From assembly GCF_029910655.1 (NCBI RefSeq), contig NZ_CP123897.1, positions 3,461,547 to 3,525,546 on the forward strand: 64,000 nt of DNA. Reading direction: 5' to 3'. Each line of letters starts with the position of its first letter. The first letter of the stretch is position 1. Of the stretch, positions 50,801 through 57,846 are shown piece after piece. Made by a program: the position numbers and the translations under genes. The stretch is from Methylomonas sp. UP202 (GTDB taxonomy: Bacteria > Pseudomonadota > Gammaproteobacteria > Methylococcales > Methylomonadaceae). The notes below the pieces were generated by a model. The model made no database searches and was not told the origin of the DNA. It worked only from the letters and a program-made list of their open reading frames with translations.

Positions 50801-50950
50801 CAGTGCGGTTTCGATAGGACGGTTGTTCTGGCGTTTACTCCAGTCGCCAAGATAACGGTAGCCCAGGCCATCCCGCCGTGTCGGGTCGGCAAACAATGCG
50901 ACGACGCGGTTCTGGGCGCTACGTTCCGAACGGCTGTGCTGTTCCCTCAT
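47804..50950 (-). CDS. hsdR: Type I restriction enzyme R subunit
   Basis: 1048-residue motor/nuclease subunit. The N-terminal endonuclease domain has the PD-(D/E)xK elements [22 protein letters not shown] (about 137-157). The SF2 translocase follows with [18 protein letters not shown] (Walker A, about 293) and [11 protein letters not shown] (DECH, about 397), then a long helical C-terminus for complex assembly. Residues about 220-230 ([13 protein letters not shown]) are encoded by an in-frame REP-like palindrome between nuclease and motor domains. The gene is otherwise intact. hsdS lies 4.7 kb upstream, separated by the repeat array, IS66 and two small genes. Confidence 0.95.
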   Translation of the reverse strand: MREQHSRSERSAQNRVVALFADPTRRDGLGYRYLGDWSKRQNNRPIETALLRDNLMARGYSEPHIAAALQKLETAADVSGITLYQANLRTYQLLRYGVPVQIAAGVSHETVHLIDWDNPARNDFALAEEVTLKGGFERRPDVVLYINGIVIAVIELKRSSVDVADGIRQLITNQEAIFNQGFFSTVQLVLAVSDAQGLRYGTTGTPEQFFVEWKDEGDGLVGAGLKPAPTTAIGALLDRPLAQLCGKDRLLDLIRNFIIFDAGQKKVPRQHQFHGVKAAQERIAKREGGVIWHTQGSGKSILMVLIAKWLLEHDPEARILVVTDRDELDKQIVGVMRNAGVIGENSPSPRITSRADFVNKLAATTPRLLCALIHKFDVSDLKGAPPKVAGRFYVFVDECHRTQGGDMNKQMKRWLESAIFIGFTGTPLLRKDKQMTRDVFGTYIHTYKFHQAVTDKVVLDLKYEARDVPERLTSQKKIDEWFERKTQNLNNFQKAALRKRWATMEELMSAEGRKREVVAEIISDFALKPRLNTDRGTAILVAASIYDASHYFRLFRNTQFGPYCGIITSYEPNANAISKEPANSDERYKFDTYSQLVLKDFPTTEKYETEMKRRFIDEPANLKLLIVVSKLLTGFDAPSCSYIYLDNELRDHNLFQAICRTNRLDGDDKDYGHIVDFKKLFGDVQQAIAVYSSDELDIDQGSSEAENNVRLKNWLESGKKQLDDARQALHYLCEPVLPPREVEQYLHYFCGDAANPEALTETEALRVTFYKAVAIFARAYADIAQELIEAGYSEAEAEALKKAVEFYAEIRAAIKKHSGEELDIKPYEADMRHLINTYIQADPAEALGELGEMSLTELIIETGIHDAIARKLNQKGKLSKNAIAEGIINNVRKTIIRDQLTDPRFYARMSKLLDDLIKQSRADTAAYEAFLRKAEELVKRLAAKQPEAGIPAILHGKHEAIVIYNNLADLMPEATPTSQVQEPTTDYSDERAQLALKIDHAMREQAPAGWKGDETKERVVQNFLYPMLNKNPNATLALFEIIKNQPGY
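50262..50290. repeat. REP-like palindrome inserted in frame within hsdR
   Basis: GTAGGGGCGGGTTT, one central base, then the exact reverse complement (14-bp arms). On the coding strand it specifies the [14 protein letters not shown] peptide known from mobile palindromes in coding regions of other bacteria. The reading frame of hsdR is kept. Confidence 0.85.
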
Positions 50951-51049
50951 GAATTAAGCTCCTATTGCCTGTCGGTTTGTGGTTGTAATTTCGCCAGCGT
51001 TTTTTCGACAACGGTTATAAAAATCGGACTTGGTATTTTCACCAGCGTT

Positions 51050-51253
51050 TTAGCCGGCGTTTTCACCCGCACTTTCAGCAAGCGACTGCACTGGCAGTAG
51101 GCTCGGTGCATCATCACCAATCAGCGCCGGTTTGCCGTCTTGCCAGACCACGGCATACTGACCCAGGCGGCGTTTGCGTTCTAACGCTTCACCAACCGCT
51201 GCCGTCAGGCAATCCAGAAGTTGTTTCTCTTTGGCGGGAATCGTGTTCATCAT
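51050..51253 (-). CDS. Small hypothetical protein in restriction locus
   Basis: About 67 codons: MMNTIPAKEKQLLDCLTAAV, then GEALERKRRLGQYAVVWQDG and KPALIGDDAPSLLP. No domain recognised. The start could be either of two adjacent ATGs (51253 or 51250). It lies between hsdR and the GIY-YIG gene on the same strand. The sequence looks protein-like (charged helix followed by a VVWQDGKP strand), so it is probably real. Confidence 0.5.
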   Translation of the reverse strand: MMNTIPAKEKQLLDCLTAAVGEALERKRRLGQYAVVWQDGKPALIGDDAPSLLPVQSLAESAGENAG

Positions 51254-51286
51254 TGGGCCTCGCAAACGCTTAAACTAAAAAATCTA

Positions 51287-51583
51287 TTATGCTGAGGCTA
51301 AGTCGTGCCACAAATCCTGCCAGCTCGGATTGGCTTGCTCAATCAGCCGTTTTTTAGCGGCTCGCGACCAATTCTTTAACTGCTTTTCCCGCAATATGGC
51401 ACTCTCCATCCTGTCGTGCACCTCATACCAAACCAGCAGGTGCGCTCCATAGCGTTTGGTGAAGCCTTCGGCCATATCGGTTTTATGTTGGTAAACACGC
51501 CCAATCAAATTCGAAGTCACGCCAATGTAAAGCGTCCCGTTTCGTTGACTGGCCATTATATAAACACAGGGTTGTTTATCCAT
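51287..51583 (-). CDS. GIY-YIG nuclease family protein
   Basis: 98-residue single-domain protein: CVYIMASQRNGTLYIGVTSNLIGRVYQHK is the GIY-YIG core with the following Arg and His, then FTKRYGAHLLVWYEVHDRMESAILREKQLKNW with the catalytic-type Glu and the KxLK-NW ending of the UPF0213/YhbQ-like group. ATG 51583 gives the usual start. It is located inside the restriction locus, beside the repeat array. Confidence 0.87.
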   Translation of the reverse strand: MDKQPCVYIMASQRNGTLYIGVTSNLIGRVYQHKTDMAEGFTKRYGAHLLVWYEVHDRMESAILREKQLKNWSRAAKKRLIEQANPSWQDLWHDLASA

Positions 51584-51673
51584 TTTTGCATGATTTTCAG
51601 TTTGACCTGCTGACTTTAATCCCGCCAAAAACAGCGCCGACAAACTTTAACGCAAATACCGCAATAATTCCCC

Positions 51674-52846
51674 GGCAGGGATTGCCGGGGTCCAGAAGCC
51701 ATGGAGGGCTTTGGCGTTTTACCTCCCTGTAATCTGGGTTCCGGCAATCCCTGCCGGAACGACGAGTGGCTTGGTCATAGCAGCCAGGTCTTGCCGGTCA
51801 GCAATTCCTGCATCATGCCCTGTTTCAGGGCGCGGGTTTTGTCGCGGCGGGCAGACGGCTGCGTTAAACTTCAGTACCGTATAGTGGCTCGCGGCGCCGT
51901 CACCCCAGCAGGGATTGCCGGGGTCCAGAAGCCATGGAGGGTTTTGGCGTTTTACCTCCTTGTAATCTGGGTTCCGGCAATCCCTGCCGGAACGACGAGT
52001 GGCGTGGTCATAGCAACCTCGTCTTGCCGGTCAGCAATTCCTGCATCATGCCCTGTTTCAGGGCGCGGGTTTTGTCGCGGCGGGCAGACGGCTGCGTTAA
52101 ACTTCAGTACCGTAAAGTGGCTCGCGGCGCCGTCACCCCGGCAGGGATTGCCGGGGTCCAGAAGCCACGGAGGGTTTTGGCGTTTACCTCCCTGTAATCT
52201 GGGTTCCGGCAATCCCTGCCGGAACGACGGGTGGCGTGGTCATAGCAGCCAGGTCTTGCCGGTCAGCAATTCCCGCATCATGCCCTGTTTGAGAACGCGG
52301 GTTTTGTCAAGGCGGGCGGGCGGCTGCGTTAAACTTCAGTACCGTAAAGTGGCTCGCGGCGCCGTCACCCCGGCAGGGATTGCCGGGGTCCAGAAGCCAC
52401 GGAAGGTTTTGGCGTTTACCTCCTTGTAATCTGGGTTCCGGCAATCCCTGCCGGAACGACGGGTGGCGTGGTCATAGCAGCCAGGTCTTGCCGGTCAGCA
52501 ATTCCTGCATCATGCCCTGTTTGAGGGCGCGGGTTTTGTCAAGGCGGGCGGGCGGCTGCGTTAAACTTCAGTACCGTAAAGTGGCTCGCGGCGCCGTCAC
52601 CCCGGCAGGGATTGCCGGGGTCCAGAAGCCATGGAGGGCTTTGGCGTTTACCTCCCTGTAATCTGGGTTCCGGCAATCCCTGCCGGAACGACGGGTGGCG
52701 TGGTCATAGCAACCTCGTCTTGCCGGTCAGCAGTTCTTGCATCATGCCCTGTTTGAGGGCGCGGGTTTTGTCGCGGCGGGCTAAGCACCGGTATACTCAA
52801 ATGCCGGTAAGTGGCAATTTACACCGTCACCCCGGCAGGGATTGCC
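51674..52846. repeat. Tandem ~232-bp repeat array carrying hsdS 3' ends (part left of IS66)
   Basis: Units repeat every 230-233 bp (phase points at 51681, 51914, 52147, 52379, 52611 and 52841). On the minus strand each unit contains a 78-bp copy of the last 26 codons of hsdS including the stop (tails at 51775-51852, 52008-52085, 52240-52317, 52472-52549 and 52704-52781). Each also has a palindrome GTTCCGGCA-ATCCC-TGCCGGAAC, a spacer containing AAGGAGGTAA, and a second palindrome CCCCGGCA-GGGAT-TGCCGGGG. Two versions of the spacer before the tail exist: four units share one (AAACTTCAGTACCGTA on the plus strand), and the unit nearest IS66 has the other (GTATACTCAAATGCC). Confidence 0.9.
52839..52846. 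repeat. IS66 target site duplication, left copy
   Basis: GGATTGCC, identical to 55317-55324; 8 bp is the normal duplication length for IS66. Confidence 0.92.
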
Positions 52847-52921
52847 GTAAGGCTCTATCCCGCCCACCTGTTGAGATCATTCAGCCTGAGGCATCCTGTG
52901 ATTTTTTGATCAGGAGTAGCG

Positions 52922-53233
52922 ATGGCCGTTACATCGAAATGGCGTCAGCATATTGAAGAATGGCAAGGCAGTGGTTTGTCGCAGGTTGAGTATTGCGTGC
53001 AGGAAGGCATCAATGTACGGACATTTACTGCCAGACTGTGCGACTATCGCAAACGGCCTGCGGTAGAGCCGGTCGCTTTGGTGCCGGTGCAGATTGAACA
53101 GCCTGAGCCTGCTTCTGTGGTGACACCCGCAGCTGCGGCTATGGTCTTGACCGATGCCCACGGTTATAGGCTGGAGATTTCGTCTTCAGTATCGGCGGGC
53201 TGGGTAGCCGAGTTGTTACGATGTCTGGCTTGA
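52922..53233 (+). CDS. tnpA: IS66 accessory protein TnpA
   Basis: 103-residue protein starting TSKWRQHIEEWQGSGLSQVEYC, a helix-turn-helix-like region typical of the first IS66 ORF. Required for IS66 transposition by family. Its end overlaps tnpB by 13 bp. Confidence 0.9.
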   Translation: MAVTSKWRQHIEEWQGSGLSQVEYCVQEGINVRTFTARLCDYRKRPAVEPVALVPVQIEQPEPASVVTPAAAAMVLTDAHGYRLEISSSVSAGWVAELLRCLA

Positions 53234-53571
53234 TCGATTATCCCGCGCAGATTTGGTTGGCGGTGGCGCCGGTGGACATGCGGCGTGGTTTGGATGGCTT
53301 GTCGGCCATTGTTCAACAGAGTCTGGGGCATGCCCCGTGTGCCGGATCGGCGTTTATCTTTCGTAATCGTGCGGGCAACCGGCTACGGTTGTTGGTGTGG
53401 GATGGCAATGGGGTTTGGCTGTGTCAGCGCCGTTTGCACCAAGGCAGTTTTGTCTGGCCCAGGGTGGGCGATGCGGTGTTTGCGCTGACGCAGGCGCAAT
53501 GGCACTGGTTAATTGCTGGAGTCGATTGGCAACGCTTATCCGCCCAGCCCCAAGCCGACTGGCAGGTGTGA
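53221..53571 (+). CDS. tnpB: IS66 accessory protein TnpB
   Basis: 116-residue IS66 Orf2-like protein with the signature VAPVDMRRGLDGLSAIVQ, AFIFRNRAGNRLRLLVWDGNGVWLCQRRL. It overlaps tnpA, consistent with translational coupling. Confidence 0.93.
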   Translation: MSGLIDYPAQIWLAVAPVDMRRGLDGLSAIVQQSLGHAPCAGSAFIFRNRAGNRLRLLVWDGNGVWLCQRRLHQGSFVWPRVGDAVFALTQAQWHWLIAGVDWQRLSAQPQADWQV

Positions 53572-53656
53572 ATCAGAGGTAAAACGCGGCGGTAAAAAAG
53601 TCCTAAAATGTCCTAATATCAAGGCATTGGATAGGGCATTGCGGTATAATTCACCC

Positions 53657-55270
53657 ATGAATCCGCTGGCCAAACTCGACCAATTGAACCTGGAGCCGAC
53701 TGCCAAAACCGAGGTGGCGGCCCTGCTTCAGGCGCTGATGGATCAGGCAGCCCAGGATGCCCAAGTCATCCAAGCCAAAGACGCCACGATTCACGCCAAA
53801 GACCTCAAAATCGGCGCGCTGACCCATGAGCTGGCGTATTACAAACGCATCCGCTTCAGTCGCAAGAACGAAAGTCTGGCCCCGTTGCAGCGGGATGTGT
53901 TCGAGGAAACCTGGAATTCCGATATCTCAGCGATTGATGAGGAAGTCGAACAACTCCGGGATGATCAGCCCTGCGATACCGTGGCCCGTCCCAAACGCCC
54001 ACGCGCTGGTCGCCAACCGTTGCCTGAGCATCTGCCGCGCATTGAGCATCGCCATGAGCCTGAGTCCTGCTCCTGTGGCCACTGCGGTAAAGACCTGGTC
54101 AAAGTCGGCGAAGACATCAGCGAGCAACTGGACGTCGAACCGGCCAAGTTCTTTGTGCATCGACACATTCGTCCGCAATACGCCTGTCGGGCCTGCGAAA
54201 CCATCACCGCAGCACCGATTCCACCGGCGGTGATCGATGGCGGTATGGCTGCCGTCGGTTTGCTCACCTGGGTGCTGATCGGTAAATACCTCGATCATTT
54301 GCCGCTGTACCGGTTGGAACAAATCGCCGCCCGTGACGGGGTGATCCTGTCCCGCTCCACACTCGCCGACTGGGTCGGACGACTCGGTGTCGCTTTAGCG
54401 CCCTTAGCCGACCGCTTGGCTTGGCATTTGTTGCAAAGGGATAGCTTACATGCCGACGAGACGCCGGTGCCGCAACTGGATCCCGGCAGTGGTAAAACCA
54501 AGAAAGCCTATCTGTGGGCCTATCGCAGCAATGATCTGCAACCGGGACCGAAGCTTATCGTCTTCGATTATCAAGCCGGTCGTGGCGGCCGGCATGTGCA
54601 GCAGTTCCTGGGCGATTGGCGCGGCCATTTACTGGTGGATGACTATGCGGGCTATAAAGCCCTGTTTGCTACGACCCGTGCCCATCCCGCATCGCAACAC
54701 CCGCTAGAGCCGTGTATCGAACTGGCCTGCCTGGCGCATGCGCGGCGCAAATTCTTCGACCTGTTGCAAACCAGTCAGAGCCCTATCGCACAAGCAGCAC
54801 TGAATCGCATCGCCAAACTGTACGCCATTGAAACCGAGGGCCGCGAGATGACAGCTGACCAGCGCAAACAGCTACGCGCCGAAACAAGCCTGCCGCTCCT
54901 GGTCGAGCTACACGACTGGCTACAGCAAACCCGTTTGCGCACCGCACCCGGCACGGCAACCGCCAAAGCCATCGACTACAGCTTGAAACGCTGGGCGGCG
55001 CTCAGACGGTACGCCGACACCGGCGATCTGCCTATCGACAACAACCCGGTGGAAAACTGCATTCGCCCCATTGCCTTGGGCAAGAAGAACTGGTTGTTTG
55101 CCGGATCGGAACGCGCCGGTCAACGAGCCGCCGTTATTCAAACCCTGCTAGGCACCGCCAAACTCAATGGCCTCGATCCGGCCGCCTGGCTAAAAGACAC
55201 CCTGGAAAAACTCCCCATCTGGCCCAACAGCCGCATCGACGAACTGCTGCCGTTCGGTGATCTGGATTAA
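53657..55270 (+). CDS. tnpC: IS66 transposase TnpC
   Basis: 537-residue transposase. An N-terminal leucine-zipper-like helix (about 1-60) and KRIRFSRKNESLAPLQRD are followed by a zinc finger (SCSCGHCGKDLVKVGED) and the DDE catalytic domain: LHADETPVPQL, LLVDDYAGYKALF and NNPVENCIRPIALGKKNWLF. The intact catalytic residues suggest function. ATG 53657 is preferred to a longer frame running back into tnpB; GTATAAT lies just upstream and could give it its own transcript. Confidence 0.93.
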   Translation: MNPLAKLDQLNLEPTAKTEVAALLQALMDQAAQDAQVIQAKDATIHAKDLKIGALTHELAYYKRIRFSRKNESLAPLQRDVFEETWNSDISAIDEEVEQLRDDQPCDTVARPKRPRAGRQPLPEHLPRIEHRHEPESCSCGHCGKDLVKVGEDISEQLDVEPAKFFVHRHIRPQYACRACETITAAPIPPAVIDGGMAAVGLLTWVLIGKYLDHLPLYRLEQIAARDGVILSRSTLADWVGRLGVALAPLADRLAWHLLQRDSLHADETPVPQLDPGSGKTKKAYLWAYRSNDLQPGPKLIVFDYQAGRGGRHVQQFLGDWRGHLLVDDYAGYKALFATTRAHPASQHPLEPCIELACLAHARRKFFDLLQTSQSPIAQAALNRIAKLYAIETEGREMTADQRKQLRAETSLPLLVELHDWLQQTRLRTAPGTATAKAIDYSLKRWAALRRYADTGDLPIDNNPVENCIRPIALGKKNWLFAGSERAGQRAAVIQTLLGTAKLNGLDPAAWLKDTLEKLPIWPNSRIDELLPFGDLD

Positions 55271-55316
55271 ATCATAACCTGCAACGTCTGGCGATGTGGA
55301 ACGGCTGAGCGCTTAC

Positions 55317-55324
55317 GGATTGCC
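55317..55324. repeat. IS66 target site duplication, right copy
   Basis: GGATTGCC directly after the right inverted repeat; matches the left copy base for base. Confidence 0.92.
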
Positions 55325-55641
55325 GGGGTCCAGAAGCCACGGAAGGTTTTGGCGTTTACCTCCTTGTAATCTGGGTTCCGGCAATCCCTGCCGGAACGAC
55401 GGGTGGCGTGGTCATAGCAGCCTGGTCTGGCCGGTCAGCAGTTCTTGCATCATGCCCTGTTTGAGGGCGCGGGTTTTGTCGCGGCGGGCTAAGCACCGGT
55501 ATACTCAAATGCCGGTAAGTGGCAATTTACACCGTCACCCCGGCAGGGATTGCTGGGGTCCAGAAGCCACGGAGGGTTTTGGCGTTTACCTCCCTGTAAT
55601 CTGGGTTCCGGCAATCCCTGCCGGAACGACGGGTGGCGTGG
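55317..55641. repeat. Tandem hsdS-tail repeat array (part right of IS66, up to hsdS)
   Basis: Continuation of the 230-bp array: one more hsdS tail copy at 55412-55489 in the second spacer version, then the unit that runs into the stop codon of the functional hsdS. The palindromes are present in both units; one has a single change (TTGCTGGGG for TTGCCGGGG). Confidence 0.9.
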
Positions 55642-56964
55642 TCATAGCAACCTCGTCTTGCCGGTCAACAGTTCCTGCATCATGCCCTGTTTGAGGGCGC
55701 GGGTTTTGTCGCGGCGGGCTTCCAGTGCGGCGAGTTCGGCATCCATGTCGGAGAGGATGGTGGCGATGGCGGTTTGCTCTTCTCGGTCAACTGGTGCTGA
55801 AACTAGAATATCTAGAGCCGTGATTGGGCTAATTCTTTGATGACTACCTGTAGTTCCTGTTGCTGCCAGTGCCATCTGTTGATAGAAGGCGGGAGACGAG
55901 CAAATCACGTATAGAAATGTCCGACCAATTCCCTCTCGCGGTGTTAGCACCAACCATTCAGTGGACGCACAACTGTTTTGCGGAACGTTCACAGGCGCCC
56001 AGATTCTTGGAATGCGCGGATTCAACTTTGACACCATCACTGCGTCCGGTGGCACCCGAAATTTATTGCTGCCAATGGCAGAGCCATGCTCAATCTGAGG
56101 GCCTTTTTCTTCGTCAAAAGCTGGTAAGCTGAAATGCACAAATAATTGGTCTGGGCGACTCGCGGGAATAACGTTTATGCGATTCAGTTCCGCCAAACCT
56201 CCTAACCGTTTCACTTCCCACTCCCCACTAAACCCCGGCAAGCGGGTTTGGCCGGTGAGGAGTTGTTGCATGGCGGCCTGTTTGAGGTCGCGCTTCTTGG
56301 CGATCAGCCGCTCCAGCCCGTCCAGCAGTGCATCCACATCGCTCAAAGCAGCGGCGATGGCGCGTTGTTCGACCTCAGAGGCATACGGAATCAGAACTCG
56401 ACTCAATATGCCTTGATTTAAAGACGGCATCGTCGTTCCGATAGCGTTCTGAACTAGCCAGGATTGCACAGTTCGGCTTTGAAATTGAGCAGCCAAGTAC
56501 GGAGGGTAACACTTGTTGTTTGGTCTGATGCTGATTCCATCAGAGCCCAAAAACCAGCCATCTTCAGCAGGGGAAACAAGCGCAGAGCGATTTACGGCCC
56601 CCTTTCTGCCAAAGACAATGTCGCCACTCCGAAGGACATATTGAGGCAGACGACGTACTACATTTTTTGGTATTTGTGGTGTGCGATCTGTGACGCAAAA
56701 ACTACCCTCACCGACCTCGCCAACAGAAATAAGAGGGACTCCTTCATTGTCGGAATACTCGCTGGCCTTTAGCAGAGTTCCGAAGGGACCCGTCTTAATT
56801 TGGCCAATTTCGATGACTGATTTCACACTCCAATCCTCCGGGATAACCCCCACCTCCGTCATCTTGTACCCCGGCCTAAGCAAAGCCGCCTTACCAGCCT
56901 GCAAGCGATAAGCCGCGCTGGCCTCGTTGACCGCCTCGGCATGGTTTGTTGGTTGACTACTCAT
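55642..56964 (-). CDS. hsdS: Type I restriction enzyme specificity subunit
   Basis: 440-residue subunit that recognises the DNA target for HsdM/HsdR. Two target-recognition domains (about 35-205 and 235-395) are separated by conserved helices: IAKKRDLKQAAMQQLLTGQT in the centre and RRDKTRALKQGMMQELLTGK at the C-terminus. The first domain starts MTEVGVIPEDWSVKS. The full length indicates a working protein. Its last 78 bp are the sequence repeated in the downstream array. It follows the PIN gene by 84 bp. Confidence 0.94.
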   Translation of the reverse strand: MSSQPTNHAEAVNEASAAYRLQAGKAALLRPGYKMTEVGVIPEDWSVKSVIEIGQIKTGPFGTLLKASEYSDNEGVPLISVGEVGEGSFCVTDRTPQIPKNVVRRLPQYVLRSGDIVFGRKGAVNRSALVSPAEDGWFLGSDGISIRPNNKCYPPYLAAQFQSRTVQSWLVQNAIGTTMPSLNQGILSRVLIPYASEVEQRAIAAALSDVDALLDGLERLIAKKRDLKQAAMQQLLTGQTRLPGFSGEWEVKRLGGLAELNRINVIPASRPDQLFVHFSLPAFDEEKGPQIEHGSAIGSNKFRVPPDAVMVSKLNPRIPRIWAPVNVPQNSCASTEWLVLTPREGIGRTFLYVICSSPAFYQQMALAATGTTGSHQRISPITALDILVSAPVDREEQTAIATILSDMDAELAALEARRDKTRALKQGMMQELLTGKTRLL

Positions 56965-57048
56965 GGGTTTGCATGCTCCACGGCAACGGTGAACCGTTGA
57001 ACATTGGATAGACGGTTGATTTCCATGCCATACGTTCCATGCTTCCGC

Positions 57049-57465
57049 TTACTGAAGGTTCACAAAAGGATTGATGACGGTCAAGCGGTCTTCGATCACC
57101 TGACCGTGTTGCAGGTCTTCGGAATAAAGCTGTCGACAATCGGCTTCCAAGGCGCTGGCGACAATCAAGCTATCCCAATAGGAAAAACCATATTTCAGTT
57201 TGAGCCGATGGGCGAAACGTATCGTGGTGACTTGGATGGTCTGGATAGCTGCAATCGAAATGATGACCTCGATATTGTCTTGAATAAACCTGTCGTTGAC
57301 TTTCTTTTTCAGCATCACGCTGTAGTACTCATTGAGCACTTGGGTACTGCCTACCAATGCCGGCAAGGTCTCGATCAATTCCAAGGCAATAGCGCATTTT
57401 TCATGACTGTGCTGAAAATGCGCATACACCCAGATGTTGGTATCGATAAAGCTGTTAACGCGCAT
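57049..57465 (-). CDS. PIN-domain toxin-like ribonuclease (VapC type)
   Basis: 138-residue PIN protein: NSFIDTNIWVYAHFQHSHEK (first conserved Asp), STQVLNEYYSVMLKKKV (conserved Glu), and YGFSYWDSLIVASALEADC with the third acidic residue, followed by LYSEDLQHGQ. The acidic quartet of PIN ribonucleases is present. The start overlaps the antitoxin-like gene by 11 bp. ATG 57465 is chosen because the upstream extension is only the antitoxin read in another frame. It lies inside the restriction operon between hsdM and hsdS. Confidence 0.85.
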   Translation of the reverse strand: MRVNSFIDTNIWVYAHFQHSHEKCAIALELIETLPALVGSTQVLNEYYSVMLKKKVNDRFIQDNIEVIISIAAIQTIQVTTIRFAHRLKLKYGFSYWDSLIVASALEADCRQLYSEDLQHGQVIEDRLTVINPFVNLQ

Positions 57466-57673
57466 ACAAATCGTCTCTGGCGAGCAGTTCGATATCCTCG
57501 ACTGCGAAGCGATGGGCGTAGGCTGTTCTGCGCTCTGCGGCTTGCTGGCTGCCGGAGTCGCTATCTTTAAGCACGATGATGGTGAATTTTTCGCCGGTGG
57601 CAATGGGCAGGTCGGCTAATGAAACACCATGTGAGCTATCCATCACCAGTTCTTTTGTTAATACGACTTGCAT
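57455..57673 (-). CDS. Putative antitoxin paired with PIN protein
   Basis: 72-residue protein: MQVVLTKELVMDSSHGVSLA, then DLPIATGEKFTIIVLKDSDS and AERRTAYAHRFAVEDIELLA. The domain is not recognised with certainty; size, position directly before the PIN gene and the 11-bp overlap are those of a type II antitoxin. AGGA lies 7 bases before the ATG at 57673. Confidence 0.65.
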   Translation of the reverse strand: MQVVLTKELVMDSSHGVSLADLPIATGEKFTIIVLKDSDSGSQQAAERRTAYAHRFAVEDIELLARDDLYAR

Positions 57674-57846
57674 GGCATTGTCCTCGATAAGGTTTTCAAT
57701 TTTGGGGCAAATACGTCTTGGGCGGTGGTTTGGCGCGCGTAGCGAGCACGTACCAGAGTGTGCTGGATTTTGAGGCATTCGACCCGATATGACCAACGCA
57801 ATTGGTCAGACAGTGTCTGACTTATTGTGCCGTTGGGAGGATTCAT
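57658..57846 (-). CDS. Small ORF coupled to hsdM
   Basis: 62 codons: MNPPNGTISQTLSDQLRWSY, then RVECLKIQHTLVRARYARQT and APKLKTLSRTMPCKSY. It begins with an ATGA overlap on the hsdM stop and ends 16 bases into the antitoxin gene, so all three would be translated in series. GGGAGGATT lies downstream of the start, not upstream, so coupling would be needed. No family recognised. It looks basic and helical, possibly a third component of the toxin-antitoxin unit. Confidence 0.45.
   Translation of the reverse strand: MNPPNGTISQTLSDQLRWSYRVECLKIQHTLVRARYARQTTAQDVFAPKLKTLSRTMPCKSY

Larger units (their letters stand above)
52847..55316 (+). mobile_element. IS66-family insertion sequence, complete
   Basis: 2470-bp element with ends GTAAGGCTCTATCC (left) and GTAAGCGCTCAGCC (right, reverse complement), imperfect inverted repeats of the IS66 type, and tnpA-tnpB-tnpC in order. 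Flanked by a perfect 8-bp duplication GGATTGCC. Removing the element and one duplication restores an uninterrupted repeat unit. All three genes are open, so it may still be active. Confidence 0.93.

Noticed and set aside
51701..52429. Plus-strand open frame of 242 codons through the repeats
   Set aside because: It reads the repeat units and the antisense of hsdS tails; repeated peptide blocks are a by-product of the tandem DNA and no family is recognisable.
51674..52846. Repeat array as a CRISPR
   Set aside because: Units are about 232 bp and nearly identical throughout, with no short repeats separated by unique spacers and no cas genes.
55642..56964. hsdS as truncated by the array or IS66
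   Set aside because: Both target-recognition domains and the C-terminal conserved helix with stop are present; the array starts after the stop codon.
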